The notes beneath the pieces are model-generated. The model was not told the DNA's origin. It was given only the letters and a program-made list of their open reading frames with translations, and searched no databases. The position numbers and the translations under genes are program-made. Below, piece by piece: positions 35,365 to 47,095 of a stretch of DNA of 64,000 nt. Source of the DNA: Pachyseris speciosa (taxonomy: Eukaryota > Cnidaria > Anthozoa > Scleractinia > Pachyseridae); NCBI GenBank assembly GCA_016490735.1, contig JAEMWC010000621.1:224501-288500 (forward strand). Reading direction: 5' to 3'. Position 1 is the first letter of the stretch, and every line of letters begins with the position of its first letter.

Positions 35365-35412
35365 GATCGCACCGGTAATCGCGAGGTCACGGGTTCGAAC
35401 CCCGTTGAAGTC
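35340..35412 (+). tRNA. tRNA-Thr(GGU)-like SINE head, copy 3
   Basis: Plus-strand copy: GGCTTCATAGCTCAGTTGG through GGTTCGAACCCC. It is the reverse complement of copy 2 about 45 bp away, so transcripts crossing the centre would fold back on themselves. Confidence 0.55.
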
Positions 35413-35678
35413 CTGAATTTTTTTTTTTTCAGGCTTCTTTTCGCAATTGCATAAATTGCGTTCACAACTGCGAGGATCATTCTTCATTTGATTTCATTTC
35501 CGCAGTTCATATATGATTCATTTCATATATAATTCACATTTAAATCTTTTGTTTCTATGTTTGATGTGAAGAGTGTTTTAATGTTAGTAATTTTGCTTAT
35601 TGTTTCGGGATGTACAAATACCCATGGGAGTACCAGCTGCTGCTCTATTGGTTTCTGTTTTCACCTTTACAAATATCA

Positions 35679-36297
35679 ATGGATAGTAATAGCCTAAAGT
35701 TTAAAATAATCTCGCTGAACGTTCGAGGTATACGAAATTTCGAAAAGCGGAAATCAATTTTTAATTGGTTAATGAAGCAAAATTCCGACATCTTTTTTTT
35801 TGCAAGAAACATACAGCACTGAGGATATTGAAAATCAATGGAAAAAACAATGGCCTGGAGACATATACTTCGCTCATGGCTCTACCCATAGTCGTGGGGT
35901 TGCTATCCTCATACAATCCTTTGACTTTAAATTGCAATCAATTCAAGCCGATAAGGAGGGGAGATTTTTATTTATAGAAGCAACAATTCAAGATGAGCCC
36001 TTCCTTTTGGTAAATATCCACGCCCCCAGTAATGTCACTAGCCAGTCTTTGTTCTTCCAATCATTGACCGAACTTCTTTGTGACGAGCAATACCAAGGGA
36101 CTGATCACGAAATTATATTAGGCGGGGACTTGAATATCACTTTTGACCCTGATCTAGACTGTTCGGGTGGAAAACCAGTGCTAAAAGGTTCGGTGAAGTT
36201 TGTAGACGACATTTTGTTAAATAATGATTTAGTAGACATTTGGAGAATCCGTAATCCCGATACCAAAAAGTTTACTTGGAGGCAAAAAGCCCAATAA
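35679..36297 (+). pseudogene. LINE ORF2 endonuclease domain (APE type), frameshifted
   Basis: From MDSNSLKFKIISLNVRG. The N motif (LNVRG), QE-T, IILGGDLNI, and then RLDYWLIS and TDHSAI (just past the second shift) are exonuclease-endonuclease-phosphatase active-site blocks. Two slips occur in homopolymers: a T-run near 35789-35800 and an A-run near 36283-36288. The enzyme nicks genomic DNA to prime reverse transcription. I chose the Met at 35679 because homology starts right after it. Confidence 0.82.
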
Positions 36298-37440
36298 TTC
36301 AAAGGCGATTAGACTACTGGCTAATAAGCGATTTGCTACAGGACGATGTAGCTAATGTAGACATTGTGACAGCAATCAAAACGGACCATTCCGCAATAAC
36401 CCTTGAAATTAACAGCTTAAAAGATCAACAGCGTGGTTCCTCTTTCTGGAAGTTCAATAACAGCCTATTAGAAGACCCTCTGTACGCTCAGTGCTTACGT
36501 GATGGTTTCCCAAAGTGGCTTGACGAAATTAATTATTGTGATGATTTGAGAGTTACTTGGGATTGGATGAAATATAAAATTCGTGAGGAAAGTATATCTT
36601 ACAGTAAATCAAAAGCTAAGGAAAGGAGAAAGAAAATGCAAGATATTGAAAGAAAACTTAAGTTTTGTGAGGAGAAAATAGCGGAAACGCCCACGCAGGA
36701 AAACTTAGCAAATCTTGAATCGGCTAAAGTGGAATATGAAAACGAGTACAATTATATTGTGAGGGGATCAATGATTCGTTCCCGTGCGACATGGCTTGAG
36801 CAAGGAGAAAAAAATAGTAAATACTTTTTGAATTTAGAAACTAGAAATAAGAAGAAAAGTTGCATAAGAAAACTGGTTCGGGACAACGATGAGGAGACCA
36901 CTGATTCAAAAACCATAATGAATGAAATATACAACTTCTACTCAGACCTTTATGATGAAAAGCCCGGAATACGAACTGACTATACAAATTGTCCCTTCCT
37001 TCAGAACTCTTCGTCAATTCCCAAGCTATCTGATTCAATGCGCGATTTGTGCGAAGGTCAGTTAACATACTCAGAATGTTTTAAGGTTTTGTCCACATTT
37101 AGTAACAATAAAACGCCTGGGAATGATGGGCTTACAGTTGAATTTTACAAATTTTTCTGGCCAGAACTCGGGACGCTATTTGTGGATTCACTTAATTATG
37201 CTCATTTTTATGGTGAAATATCAAATTCGCAAAAGCAAGCCGTAATAACCTTAATAGAGAAGAAAGACAAAGATAGGAGATGGATCAAAAATTGGAGACC
37301 AATCTCTCTAGTTAATGTGGATGTCAAAATTGGCTCAAAAGCTATCGCTCAAAGGTTAGAAAAGGATTTACCTTACATTATTCACCATGATCAAAATGCC
37401 TTTGTCAAAGGGAGGACCATCTTCGATGCAGTGAGAACAA
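36276..37440 (+). pseudogene. LINE ORF2 linker and first half of RT, cut by a transposon
   Basis: Open for about 390 residues: end of the endonuclease (RLDYWLISDL, TDHSAIT), a coiled linker (KAKERRKKMQDIERKL), then RT N-terminal blocks with RSRATWLEQGEKNSKYF, KTPGNDGLTVEFYKFFW and NAFVKGRTIFDAV. RT homology stops at 37440, where the inverted end TAGCGACGCGCACTA of a DNA transposon begins. It resumes at 38794. Confidence 0.82.
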
Positions 37441-38793
37441 TAGCGACGCGCACTAATGACGTCACAAAATTGGAGCCCCCTGGGTGACTCGGACAAACAA
37501 ATCGCTTTTCTGTAAGAGTGTGAGTTGAAATTATGTCGTTCGCGAGCAGTTCTCTTCCCTCTTTAACCGTTCTGACTGAAGATGACGATGTTCCCTTCTC
37601 CAGATTTTGAAGAGAACCAGAAGACAACACTGTGGGGCAGTTAAAACGGTGGTTGAAGTGCCGGGGTTTCAAATTGAGTGGAAAATGCGATGAACTTGTG
37701 TCCGACTGCATCAGAGAATGAAAGAGTGGACATCACCACACGCTTGATCCGAGTATTAAAGGAACCTCCTGAGTTGGGCTAACTGCGGAAAAATGGCATT
37801 TTGCATGTCTCTAAATGTTAAGCTTGCATAAATCAGCTGAATGAACGCAGTGAAAATTTTGTGCACATATGATTGTTCGATTTTCCTTTCTGGAAACAGA
37901 TAAATACATGTAGTCTCTATCTTATCGAAAACTCACTTGTTCGACCAGTTTTTGCATTTTCCATTGCAGAAAATCCTTACAAGTCCAATAGTCGATGGTA
38001 TGCAAAGCGCAAACGTGGTCGAGAAAATTAAGCAGAATTTATTTGTGTGATCTTCGCAACGAAGTGTTCCATAAGAGCTGGAATCCGCTCCGGCGGTATT
38101 ATCGTAGCGCAGACCACTCACGACTCTGGGAGCATTGCGAACAAGCCCCGAGAGACTTGCTCGCAGGCTACCTTCGCTGTCGGCCGTTATAGATTTTCCC
38201 AACACGTTAGTTGGTATAGATTCAGCAAAATTCTTGTCGATTAGGTTTTCTATCTTTGCCAGTGGCTCTGGTATTGTTTTCTGGGGCTTTTCTCAGTTGG
38301 GGCAGACACGCGCATTGTTTGGTGCGAGATTTGCTCAGTTGATCGGAAAATTTAGTTCCCTTCACGCCAGTGAAGGGAACAAAGAGAAGCTTATGCTTCT
38401 GGCACAAATGTGTGTATTTCTGGCCGGGAGATGTTTCTCTCTGTAAAGAATTCCCGTGAACAAGCTATTAGCCAACGTTCGCACTTCCCAATATGTTGCG
38501 AAGATTTTGGGAATTGAATAAATACCCAGATTCTTGTCAATCTGAGGGATTTTTTGCATTTTTTGGATACCTCCAGTCCGTTTTGCACTCACACAAACAG
38601 CAGTGTTTGGTGCTAACCATTTATCGCTCTTCTGGAAAGCAAATACCACGATTTTACCGATTCTTTCGTGTTTTTGTTCAAAAATTGTCACTCGCGCGTA
38701 CACTTTTTCCTTTAGCGAACTGCAATGTTTGTCCGAGTCACGGCGGGGGACTAAAGTGACAAAATCTATTTATAGTAATAGTGCGCGTCGCTA
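37441..38793. mobile_element. 1.35-kb DNA transposon in LINE RT, relic SAP motif
   Basis: Perfect 15-bp inverted ends (TAGCGACGCGCACTA / TAGTGCGCGTCGCTA), with longer similarity inside (GTGACTCGGACAAACA near both ends). The right flank is TTAGCGAC, so an 8-bp duplication (ATAGCGAC/TTAGCGAC) overlapping the left end is an alternative reading. On the + strand at about 37634-37722, LKRWLKCRGFKLSGKCDELV fits a SAP DNA-binding helix pair, followed by a stop and KSGHHHTLDP. SAP domains occur in some cnidarian transposon proteins such as KDZ/Zisupton; this assignment is tentative. No transposase core remains. Confidence 0.6.
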
Positions 38794-40271
38794 TTAGCGA
38801 CATCATGGAATTCACAAGTGCGCGAGACTATCCAGGCATAATGACCGCTATAGACTTTGAAAAGGCCTTTGATTCTCTAAATTGGAACTTTGTCTCGAGA
38901 TCATTAGAATCCTTTGGTTTCGGAGCATCATTCTTAGCATGGATTAGAACATTTTATAAGAACATAACCATAACATAACGAGGTGTTCGACAAGGCGATC
39001 CACTATCTCCTTCACTTTTCATCATAGTACTTGAATTACTGGCGATATCTATACGAAACAATGGACAAATTAAAGGTATCATGGTGGACGGGAATGAAAT
39101 TAAATTAGTTGCTTTTGCGGATGACATGACATCTTTTGTCTGTGACAAATCATCCCATACCGCGCTTTTTGACACCCTAGAGTTGTTCGGTGCATACTCC
39201 GGATTAAAGATTAACCAAGACAAAACAGAAATCCTCCTACTCGGAAATATGAACATCAGCAGTTCAGAATTGGGGGTGAATGAAATAAGCAAAGTTATAA
39301 AAATTTTAGGGATCAATTTTACAAAAAACTACTCGCTCTTCTACAAGCTTAATTTCGAATCAATTGAGAAATCTTTGAAAGGATTGTTAAACTGCTGGGA
39401 TTGGAGAGGACTCACATTACTTGGGAAAATACAAGTCATTAAATCGTTTGCTATTCCCAAGATTTTATATAAAGTTACCCTTATATCAAGAAATAAAAAG
39501 TTCATAAAGAAAATTAACACCTTATTATATTCTTTCGTATGGAAAGGAAAGGACAAAATAAAGCGCACAGCATTGATTAACTCTATTGATAAAGGAGGTT
39601 TAAAAATGCCCGATATTGAGTCAATGATCTCGGCTCAAAGAATAATTTGCATCAAGAGGTACCTATCTCATGAGCCAGCTACATGGAATTTCTTCTTAGA
39701 TTTCTACCTTAAAAAAGTCGAGGGAAAATTCCTGTTTTATTGTAATTTCAGCTATCCACGGCTTCCTATAGCACTCCCAGAGTTTTACAAAGAGTGTTTA
39801 GTGGCATGGACCTCTCTTAGCCAGGACAACCCCCTCTTAATCTCTGAAATAGCAAACCAAGTCATTTGGAATAACCGTTTTATTTGTATTGAATCTAAAT
39901 CAATTTACAATCAAAGACTGATTGACTTCGGAATTGTTAAAGTTGGCGACTTATGCGACTCAAGGGGAGAATTAAAGTCCAACAAGGAGCCATTACATTC
40001 AATACTTTCGCCAATAGAACATTTCTTACTCTTTAGTATTTTTAGTGCAATTCCACAAGAGTGGCGGAAAACTTTAAAAGCGAATAAACTCTCTGTCCCC
40101 TTAAAAACGAGAAATATAATTCCAGGTGACTTTTATTTGCATATTAAAGAAAAAATTACTAACTTGGAGAAGCTCCACTCAAAAGAAATCTACGATAGTT
40201 TTATTTCCAAAATATCCAATACGCCAACAGCACAAAAGAAATACAACGAAATTATATTTACTGCCTTATGA
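38794..40271 (+). pseudogene. LINE ORF2 second half of RT and thumb
   Basis: Resumes with DIMEFTSARDYPG and MTAIDFEKAFDSLNW (motif A Asp), then RGVRQGDPLSPSLF and VAFADDMTSFV (FADD, catalytic). About a dozen residues between KNIT and RGVRQGD are missing and a TAA stands there (about 38976-38978), so a small deletion is present. The rest is open to 40271 through the thumb (LLGKIQVIKSFAIPKILYK). Homology then shifts frame near 40262. Confidence 0.82.
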
Positions 40272-40768
40272 AACTACCTTGGACACAAAGCTAAGGGAAT
40301 TCCAATACAAAATATTAAACAGAATATTGTATACAAACGACATGTTGTTTAAGTTTAAAAAAGTCGAATCTCCTCTGTGTGATTTTTGCGGAAATGAGAT
40401 GGAGACTTTAGAACACCTCTTATTCTATTGTGTTAAAGTACAGTTTAAAGTTAAAGTACTATTTTTGGGGCGAATTGAAAGATTTGCTTAACTCGATGAA
40501 AATATCTGTTAATTCTTTCGAAATTAAAGACATTTTATTCAGAATTTTAGTCTCATCACACCGAGGTGTCCTACTTAACTATATTATCCTTGAAAGTAAA
40601 TTTTTCATATATCGTAGTAAACTAACCAAGACCGCATTATGTTTAACATCACTAATTGCTAAGTTTAAAAGAACTTTCGAATCCGAACGCTTCATTGCGA
40701 GAAAAAATAATAAGTTAAACTTTCATTATAAAAAATGGAATCCACTACTTCCAATGATAGAGCAGTAG
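40262..40768 (+). pseudogene. LINE ORF2 C-terminal zinc region (zf-RVT), two frame breaks
   Basis: FQYKILNRILYTNDMLFKF then CDFCGNEMETLEHLLFYC is the Cys-rich zf-RVT block at the end of many L1/Tx1-like ORF2 proteins. A short duplication (GTTAAAGTACAGTTTAAAGTTAAAGTAC, 40433-40460) shifts the frame. The last 110 residues (ELKDLLNSMKISVN to LPMIEQ) finish in a third frame at 40768. Confidence 0.75.
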
Positions 40769-41147
40769 CCGGTACCGAAACAACTTTAACGTCTCCCGAA
40801 CTCTTGTAGTTAGTGTAATGATTCATGTAACTTAGTGTAGAGTATGTATTTTTATTCAGTACTGTATGTAAGTTGGTGTCTTTTATTCTCTTTTTTGTTT
40901 TGTTTTCTCATTTTAGCAATGTAAGTAGCGTTATCTAGAACTATGTTAGTCTTGTGAAACTCTGTTTTTTTGTGTGTGTTTGTTTCTTTGTAATAAAGGA
41001 ATTAAAAAAAAAAAAAGAAAAAAAAAAGAACATCGTTGTGAATAAGTGATGTGTAAGAACAATAGCGTGAATATATGAATGCTCAATGACCCCAGAATTT
41101 GGGGTACACACTTAAAGCGGCGTGAAGTTGTCATGGATCACGTCCGT

Positions 41148-42595
41148 AGTTTCCTTAGAAGTTGCTAAGGTAACGCTTTTGCATACATCACATGCCACTG
41201 TCACTAGAACCGCTGTTAGACCACAGCAAAAACCTCAGTTCGTTAGAAATAAAATCTCCTTCGTTTCCTGGACGTTAAAATTAAAGACAGCTCGCGATGA
41301 TAGGTAAAAGTGTGATTATGAATCGAAGAAGCGTGGCACTTGTATTTCATTTTACGCATGACTAAGGCCCGATTTAGACACCGTAATTTTTCATTAAGAG
41401 AACTTAATTCATTAAGTACATCAAAAGTTCGGCGTCTGAGTCAATTTAGAACGGCTATTTTAATTTGGATCGGCTCAGCCGTTGTTTTCCCCTGTTTGAG
41501 GTGGAACTTTCGACTTTGCAACGGCTTTGATTTAGACGCCGAACTTTGCCGAACATGCATAAATTATTATGTTGTATATCCTTAAGACGTTTTACTCAGA
41601 ACTGGAACTGAAACTGGAATTGTAATAGGAACGCACGTGGAACGGTAAATTAAGTTCGTAAACAGACGTAATTTTGTTAATTTGTGTCGGTCCAAATTCG
41701 AAGTAAGTTCGGATCATGAAGAGATCGGTGTCTGAATTGTAGGGTCAGATTTACCTGTGCTATCTGTTCGGTTTATCCCAGACATGAATTTTGTTATCAA
41801 AAGGAAGTACTAGTTCCTCCTCTTCTGTACATCTTTCATTAGTCTTTTGTAGTATCTTGGTAAAACGGTTTGTTTTTCCATTTGGTCGTTTTAACGATCG
41901 CAGTTTTAATTGTAAACTATGGGCGTTGGATGGCTGGTTGAATGGTGTATCCTGACCTCAAATGAAGTCCATTTTGTTTCTTTAGCTGATAACTTTACTG
42001 TATAATTTTCAAAACCCTTGAAAGTCCCATCTGGAATGGAAAACAAAACATCTTAACGAGTCTGGCAATTCTGGGAGCTTCGGGAAACGGGCCCCAGCTG
42101 CTTCAAAAAATTAAAAAGGGTTCGATTATCCGACTAAAACTTCCGTTGAATGACATATTATTTTCGCGCAGAGTCGATTAGTCGCTTGACTCCGTTTAAC
42201 TGATACGAATTTTCCCTTTTAAGGGCCTCTGGGGTAGATTCCCTCTTTTTATTCCTCTTTTCCACCCTCGCCGCTAGTCTCACAACACTCTTTGAATCAA
42301 AAGTCTATTAAATATTTTGACTGAATCGCGAAGACAGGTGCAAGACAACATGAAGTGGAATTTAGTCATGGGAATATCTAACCCTCGGACGTACAAGGAG
42401 TGGTTGTTATGCGCTCCACCCTCTTTTTTTAAATTTTTTTCAAGATAATTTTCTAAATTTCTGGCTGTCCATTTTCGAAGCTCTCTGTTTATCTTCGACA
42501 CGTTCTGTGAATTTGGTGAAAATCGCCTCATAGATAAAGGAAATATTAAATAACAAGTGAGGTGTGGTTTAACGGTTGATATCAGGAGCCCATTT
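41148..42595. other. Intergenic stretch with one possible MITE
   Basis: No supported gene. About 41365-41745 may be a MITE: GGCCCGATTTAGACACCG at the left and a loose complement (CGGTGTCTGAATTGTAGGGTC) at the right, with an internal TTCGGCGTCT/AGACGCCGAA pair. Its boundaries are uncertain. Confidence 0.4.
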
Positions 42596-42620
42596 TGACA
42601 TGAACTGCGAATAAATTAAG

Positions 42621-42985
42621 TAAGTAAGTAAGTAAGTAACAACTTTATTTATAGAGGGTAGCACATAACAGTTAAAAACTGAGAAACCAGTGGCCCTCTA
42701 TCTTAAGTTAAAAATTAAATTAGTAATTACACTTTTGAGATAACAAAAAATTACAAAATAGAATACAGCGAAAAATTTAAAATAAGGTAAAAGTTAAAAT
42801 TTTTAACAATCTAAATCTAGAAATGCACAACTGAAAACTAAGCTAAGAGTTCTTGACTAAAAAAAATTTTTAACGGAGGATTTAAAAGAGCCAATGGAGT
42901 CTTTCTTGCGAGTGTCTAAAGGGATGCTGTTCCACAGTTTTGCTCCATTGGCTTGGAAAGTTCGCCCCCTTCCGCAGGGAAGTAC
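42621..42985 (-). mobile_element. 5'-truncated LINE tail (minus strand)
   Basis: On the minus strand the last RT residues read GAKLWNSIPLDTRKKDSIGS then FKSSVKNFF-stop, a typical end of CR1/L2-like ORF2. An AT-rich 3' UTR follows and the element ends in a (TTAC)n repeat at about 42618-42640. Only about 30 residues of coding sequence remain. Confidence 0.65.
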
Positions 42986-44195
42986 AGTACACCTATTTAT
43001 TCCTTATTTTCTTTGTCTTAGTTTTCTATTTGGCTTTCAAGTTCGATAGCTACTGTTCTTTCGACATACAAGCCAAAACTGAAAAGTGAAAAATCTAAAA
43101 AAAGCCTCCCAGGTTGGATGACGTCACTGACCCCTAGCGGCGCTATTTGCATACGTATTACATATTATTACATCATTTAGTAGATGACACAACAGACTAT
43201 CTATTAAAGTTGAAAGCCTATTATTTCGAAACATAACGAAAACGCAAGGGGATATTATGCGGCTTGTTTGTTGTCAAAGCGTTTGTCATGGATGGTCAGT
43301 GACTACAACTGATCTGTTAGCAGCTGCAGGCTTCTTTTCGCTTTTGCTTTAGTAGCGTTAATAACTGCGACGATCGTTTACATCTTCTACCATTTTTATT
43401 CTTGGCTTCTACTTCCCTGCTCGATATGTACTAGTTGTACCTCTCAATGCAGCTGACGCCATCCAGTCATCATGACGCTTTCAAAACATCAAATATGGCT
43501 CCCTGGAAAATAAAATACGGTTTGCGCGTTGATCTCAAATGTGTTAGGGCTTGACCAATCTCTTAAAATGGCAAATTTTTGTTTTAAGGAGAAGGATTTA
43601 TCCAATCGTTATGAAACTAGGCGAGCAATTTAGTATGCGCATGCTTACCCATTTGACATGCTCTTTCCTATCAAATTTTAGTCACGTGACCTTTTAAAGG
43701 CTAAAAACGATGCAAATCTTTAGTCGAAAACGGGGTATAGAAAGCCATCCTACACAAATATTTTCTGTTCTTTCCTGTCATGCTCCTGTTAAGGGCTTTA
43801 TCATACCGCCTTTTAATCATGTCCACGTCTTAACGGAAGCGGTAAAATAAGACAAATAGGTCAAGTGACAAATTTTATGTCCAAATATCTAACAATGATA
43901 ATGACCTATACCACATTAAACATTTTGAAGCAGAAAGATTTTAGAATTTCTAAGTGCAAACGTTCCCCATTTTCCATAACACGTATCGTGACGTCATTAA
44001 TCAAGAGATGCCACGTGACACTAAAGACACCTGTCAATGTGGTCCAACAAGTAAAATACTTTTTTAATGAAAAATTTATGATGAGAATAAGTCATCTTAT
44101 ATGCAGAAAATGGAAGCACTTTCCGGGGGGTCGCCATAGTCAAGCGTTAACACACATGAGACGAAAGTTTTAGATCTTTTCACAATTTTTATCGC
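42986..44195. other. Non-coding stretch, nothing recognised
   Basis: No domain, RNA gene or clear transposon ends seen. Reading frames are short or uninformative. Confidence 0.4.
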
Positions 44196-44882
44196 TAACG
44201 ACTGTTCCCTACTAACAGAGGCCTCTTTTGTATTCAGCGTGCGGGAGAAAAGAGACCTCTGCCATTGGTCGAAACGGTCTGTGTTGAGCATGCGCCGCGG
44301 TTTCTTAGCGACCAAACCATCACGTGATGCTTTTTGCATATGATCGGTCAGCAAACAATAAAGGGAGCATGCGTTTTAAAACCTCCGTCCACGACCATTT
44401 TATTTTTTATTATTTTATTTTATTAGCTTCGCCAGAGACCTGGCAGGGACACTACAACAGCGTGCGCCAATTACTGTAGGCCCGTAACTGCAAATCCCTA
44501 CCCATAACCACATTCTAGTAGAGATAGACCACCACACCGGGGACTACGTCCCCTACTCTTTCCGAACAGTGCGTGGGTTCTTTAACGTCCCACAGAATCA
44601 ATTATGAAGAGTTGTGAGACGGGCCTACGTTTATCGTCCTTATCCGAGAAGACTAGAAAGTCTAACCATTTGCAGATGTCATTACAAAGGCAGCACTTTC
44701 TCCTCAATTATTTAAAGACCCTGAGTGTTGGTCCGGCGGGGTTTGAACCCACGACCTCCCGCACGGTAGTCCGGTGCTCTACCACTGAGCTAACCGGTCG
44801 GCGGCCAAGGCAGAGGTATCTTTTCTCCTGCACGCTAAATACAAGGAAAAGAGATCTCTGCTAGCAGGGAATAACGACTGCA
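44196..44882. mobile_element. Inverted-repeat element interrupted by a SINE
   Basis: Left arm 44196-44263 (CCTACTAACAGAGGCCTCTT) and right arm 44815-44882 (complement, AGATCTCTGCTAGCAGGG) are inverted copies of about 68 bp sharing CAGCGTGCGGGAGAAAAGA-type sequence. Between them lies a tRNA-headed SINE on the minus strand. Confidence 0.55.
44400..44803 (-). mobile_element. tRNA-headed SINE, minus strand
   Basis: Read on the minus strand: a tRNA-like head (GGTTAGCTCAGTGGTAGAGC, then GGTTCAAACCCCG as B-box, 44731-44799), a body of about 320 nt, and an A/T-rich tail (44400-44428 is T-rich on plus). Its acceptor stem does not pair well, so it is not a working tRNA gene. The + strand frame reading AGFEPTTSRT is a by-product. 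Confidence 0.65.
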
Positions 44883-45047
44883 AGTCTTTCTGGGCAAATT
44901 CGGAGCCATTCTCGTATGAAAAATAAAGATCCCCAGGGTTTTTAATCCGTGTTGGTATTTTTCTTCAGTCTTGCGATATATTGAACGGATTTCTTTACCC
45001 TGTTACTGGGGCCGTAATGAATCCTATTGTACAGATAATAAATAATA

Positions 45048-45135
45048 AAGAAATAGATAAATAAATAAGTAAAAATACGAACGAACGGACGGACGGACGG
45101 ACGAACAGACGGATGGATGGATGGATCGATGGATG
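45048..45135. repeat. Simple repeats (AAATA)n, (GGAC)n, (GGAT)n
   Basis: AAATAAATAAGTAAA followed by ACGGACGGACGGACG and GGATGGATGGATGGATGG. No gene is evident from 45136 to about 46000, apart from short open frames of no recognised family. Confidence 0.7.
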
Positions 45136-46009
45136 AATAAATGAGCGAGCACTCTTTTAATAAATCTCACTCAGTACAGTCATTTCTTTTAACAGTTGGG
45201 CGCTTTCCTTAATGAAGAAGCTTTGTGATCATAAAGCTATCTAGCATTTTGTAGGATGTTTACTAATCATTTGTCCATTTAATAAAAGCTGACCTTTTAT
45301 GTTTACTAAACGTCGCATTAGATTATGAAAGTAGGTAAAGTATTTTGGTCGTTTGTAATTCTAACAGGTCATGCTTCTACTCAACTGCAGTATCGTATTT
45401 TCTCGATTAAAAGCTCTCGGCGTTTATTTAAAAATCGATGGTTTGGTCCCGGAATTTATTATATTTAAAGCCGACTTTTCACGGCCCGGGTCCGGCGTTT
45501 AATGATGAAGTTGAAGAAAGGCGACCTTCAAATCCCTATTACTATTCAATGCGCGGTTTCCTCCGAGAAAGGACAACTCATGAAAAGAGTTAAACAACTT
45601 ATAAACAAACAAATGCTGGAGAGATCCAAAGATAGAGAGTACTATAATAAAGAAAGAAAGTGCGTCAGTAATACAACAGGAACGCGGACATTGATAATTC
45701 GTTTTATTTTGTTGTACAGCGTCCATCCTAGTTATGTTTCGCCGGTTCTTTTCCTTTGCACATTTATTCAGATTACCAAAGCAGCATACAGTACTTAGTA
45801 GTTTGACGTAGCAGTGATATTCAAGATATTATTTTTACTTGTAATCTCAGACCACAAATGGGGATCTCGAGCAAACGCCGGGACTTCGCTCAAACGCCCC
45901 TAGTGTGGTTGATATAAAACTAAATATATCAAAGTGGTAACAAGAAAAATTTCTGATACTTTTGATATATTTGTTTTTATATCAACCAAACCACTTTTTT
46001 TTTTCATTT

Positions 46010-46345
46010 TCTTTATTAACTCCACATTATCATATAAGATTTCTTACAGTGACTAGGAATAGAGAAGGAGTGGAGAAGGGCATGATATAGTAGACTAATT
46101 ATATGCCCTTTTAAATGACAATACATAATTTGTTAAGATAAAAAGAGGAAACCTTACTACAAATAGAGGAGATGAGAAACTGAAGGAAAAGAAGTTTTAC
46201 ACAGGCGCATGGTAGAAATTAATACTGAGCAAAATAATACTGAAAGAGAGCTCTTTTAAATAATTTTCTTGTGGATGTTTGGCGAATAGAAATGGGAATA
46301 TCATTCCAGTAGTAGCGTCCAATAATTGTTGGGCAAAATTTCTAA
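46010..46345 (-). mobile_element. LINE tail (minus strand), last RT residues
   Basis: The minus strand reads CPTIIGRYYWNDIPISIRQT then STRKLFKRALFQYYFAQY-stop near 46345-46238, the usual end of a CR1/L2-like or related ORF2. The following AT-rich sequence toward 46010 would be the 3' UTR. The rest of the element is missing. Confidence 0.6.
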
Positions 46346-46854
46346 TATTTATTCTGAAGGGACTAGGATTCAGATACTGTAGGGACGCAATTCGAGTGGC
46401 ACTTTAAATAGTCCTTGTTGAAGACGCCGCCATCCTTGACCATTTGTAGGTAACAACGGCAAAGCTAATTAATTAAGACTCTCAAACAGTTTTATTTGAT
46501 CTTCCAGAAGTAGTGTTTGATTTTCAACCTGGATCTTGGCAGACCGTTGAACCTATCAATTTTGCATTTCCCCCATACTAAAATGGCATGGACGCTACTC
46601 GAAACTGATGTGTCGCCATCTACAGCAGCTCATGAACTCTGCTAAAAGCCATGCTGAGAACAAATTCATTTGACTTTCAGACATGAGTAAAATTGATACG
46701 TTTTCAAGAAATAAAGTGTGCATTTGGTTTATAAAATTCGTGTGTTCTTGCAAATTCTGCATTACCACAATGTTATGTATGGTGGCCCACCGTTATCACG
46801 TCTTTCTTTTTTTTAGCATAAAATTCAAAACTCGGCGTTGTTTTCTACTACAAA

Positions 46855-47015
46855 ACTTCTTTTTTTTTTTTTTTGCAATATTTGTTTTAAATTTACATTT
46901 CTAATTACCTAACTTAGAGGTCACAACATACAAACTAAAAAAAAAAAAAAAACTCGAAGGGACCAGCATTATCACTACAACAACAAAAACAACAACAACA
47001 ACAACAACAAAAATA
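46855..47015. repeat. Poly-T, poly-A and (CAA)n tracts
   Basis: T16 near 46859, A17 near 46938 and an ACAACAACAACAACAACAA run at 46977-47010. Low-complexity sequence without coding content. Confidence 0.7.
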
Positions 47016-47061
47016 CGAACGGCCCAGCATCATCACTCCACGCGGTAAGAACTGGGACTGA

Positions 47062-47064
47062 TTG

Positions 47065-47095
<31 letters not shown>

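Larger units (their letters stand above)
34891..35538. mobile_element. SINE triplet (tandem pair plus inverted copy) in the LINE
   Basis: Flanked by a 12-bp direct repeat TTTAAATCTTTT (34879-34890, 35539-35550), so the unit appears to have entered as one block. Two copies face the minus strand (about 34891-35067 and 35068-35317) and one faces plus (35318-35538). Copies 2 and 3 meet head to head at 35317/35318. Each has a 73-nt tRNA-like head followed by a GAATTTTTTTCAGGCTTC tail region and ATTTCATATAT-type 3' part. Transcription by RNA polymerase III from internal A and B boxes is expected for this class. Confidence 0.85.
33620..41133 (+). mobile_element. L1/Tx1-type LINE, near full length, interrupted and broken
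   Basis: ORF1 (coiled coil, RRM) and ORF2 (APE endonuclease, RT with FADD, zf-RVT) lie in order on the + strand, with an AATAAA-poly-A end near 40994-41030. Two later insertions split it: SINEs between the ORFs and a DNA transposon in RT. A 14-bp direct repeat TGGATCACGTCCGT lies at 33606-33619 and 41134-41147 and is the best target-site duplication. It leaves about 100 bp between the A-tail and the repeat. Several frameshifts and a small deletion make the element inactive. Confidence 0.85.

Noticed and set aside
34970..35412. Three functional tRNA-Thr genes
   Set aside because: Anticodon stems are weak, position 33 is not U, and all are joined to SINE bodies with TSDs.
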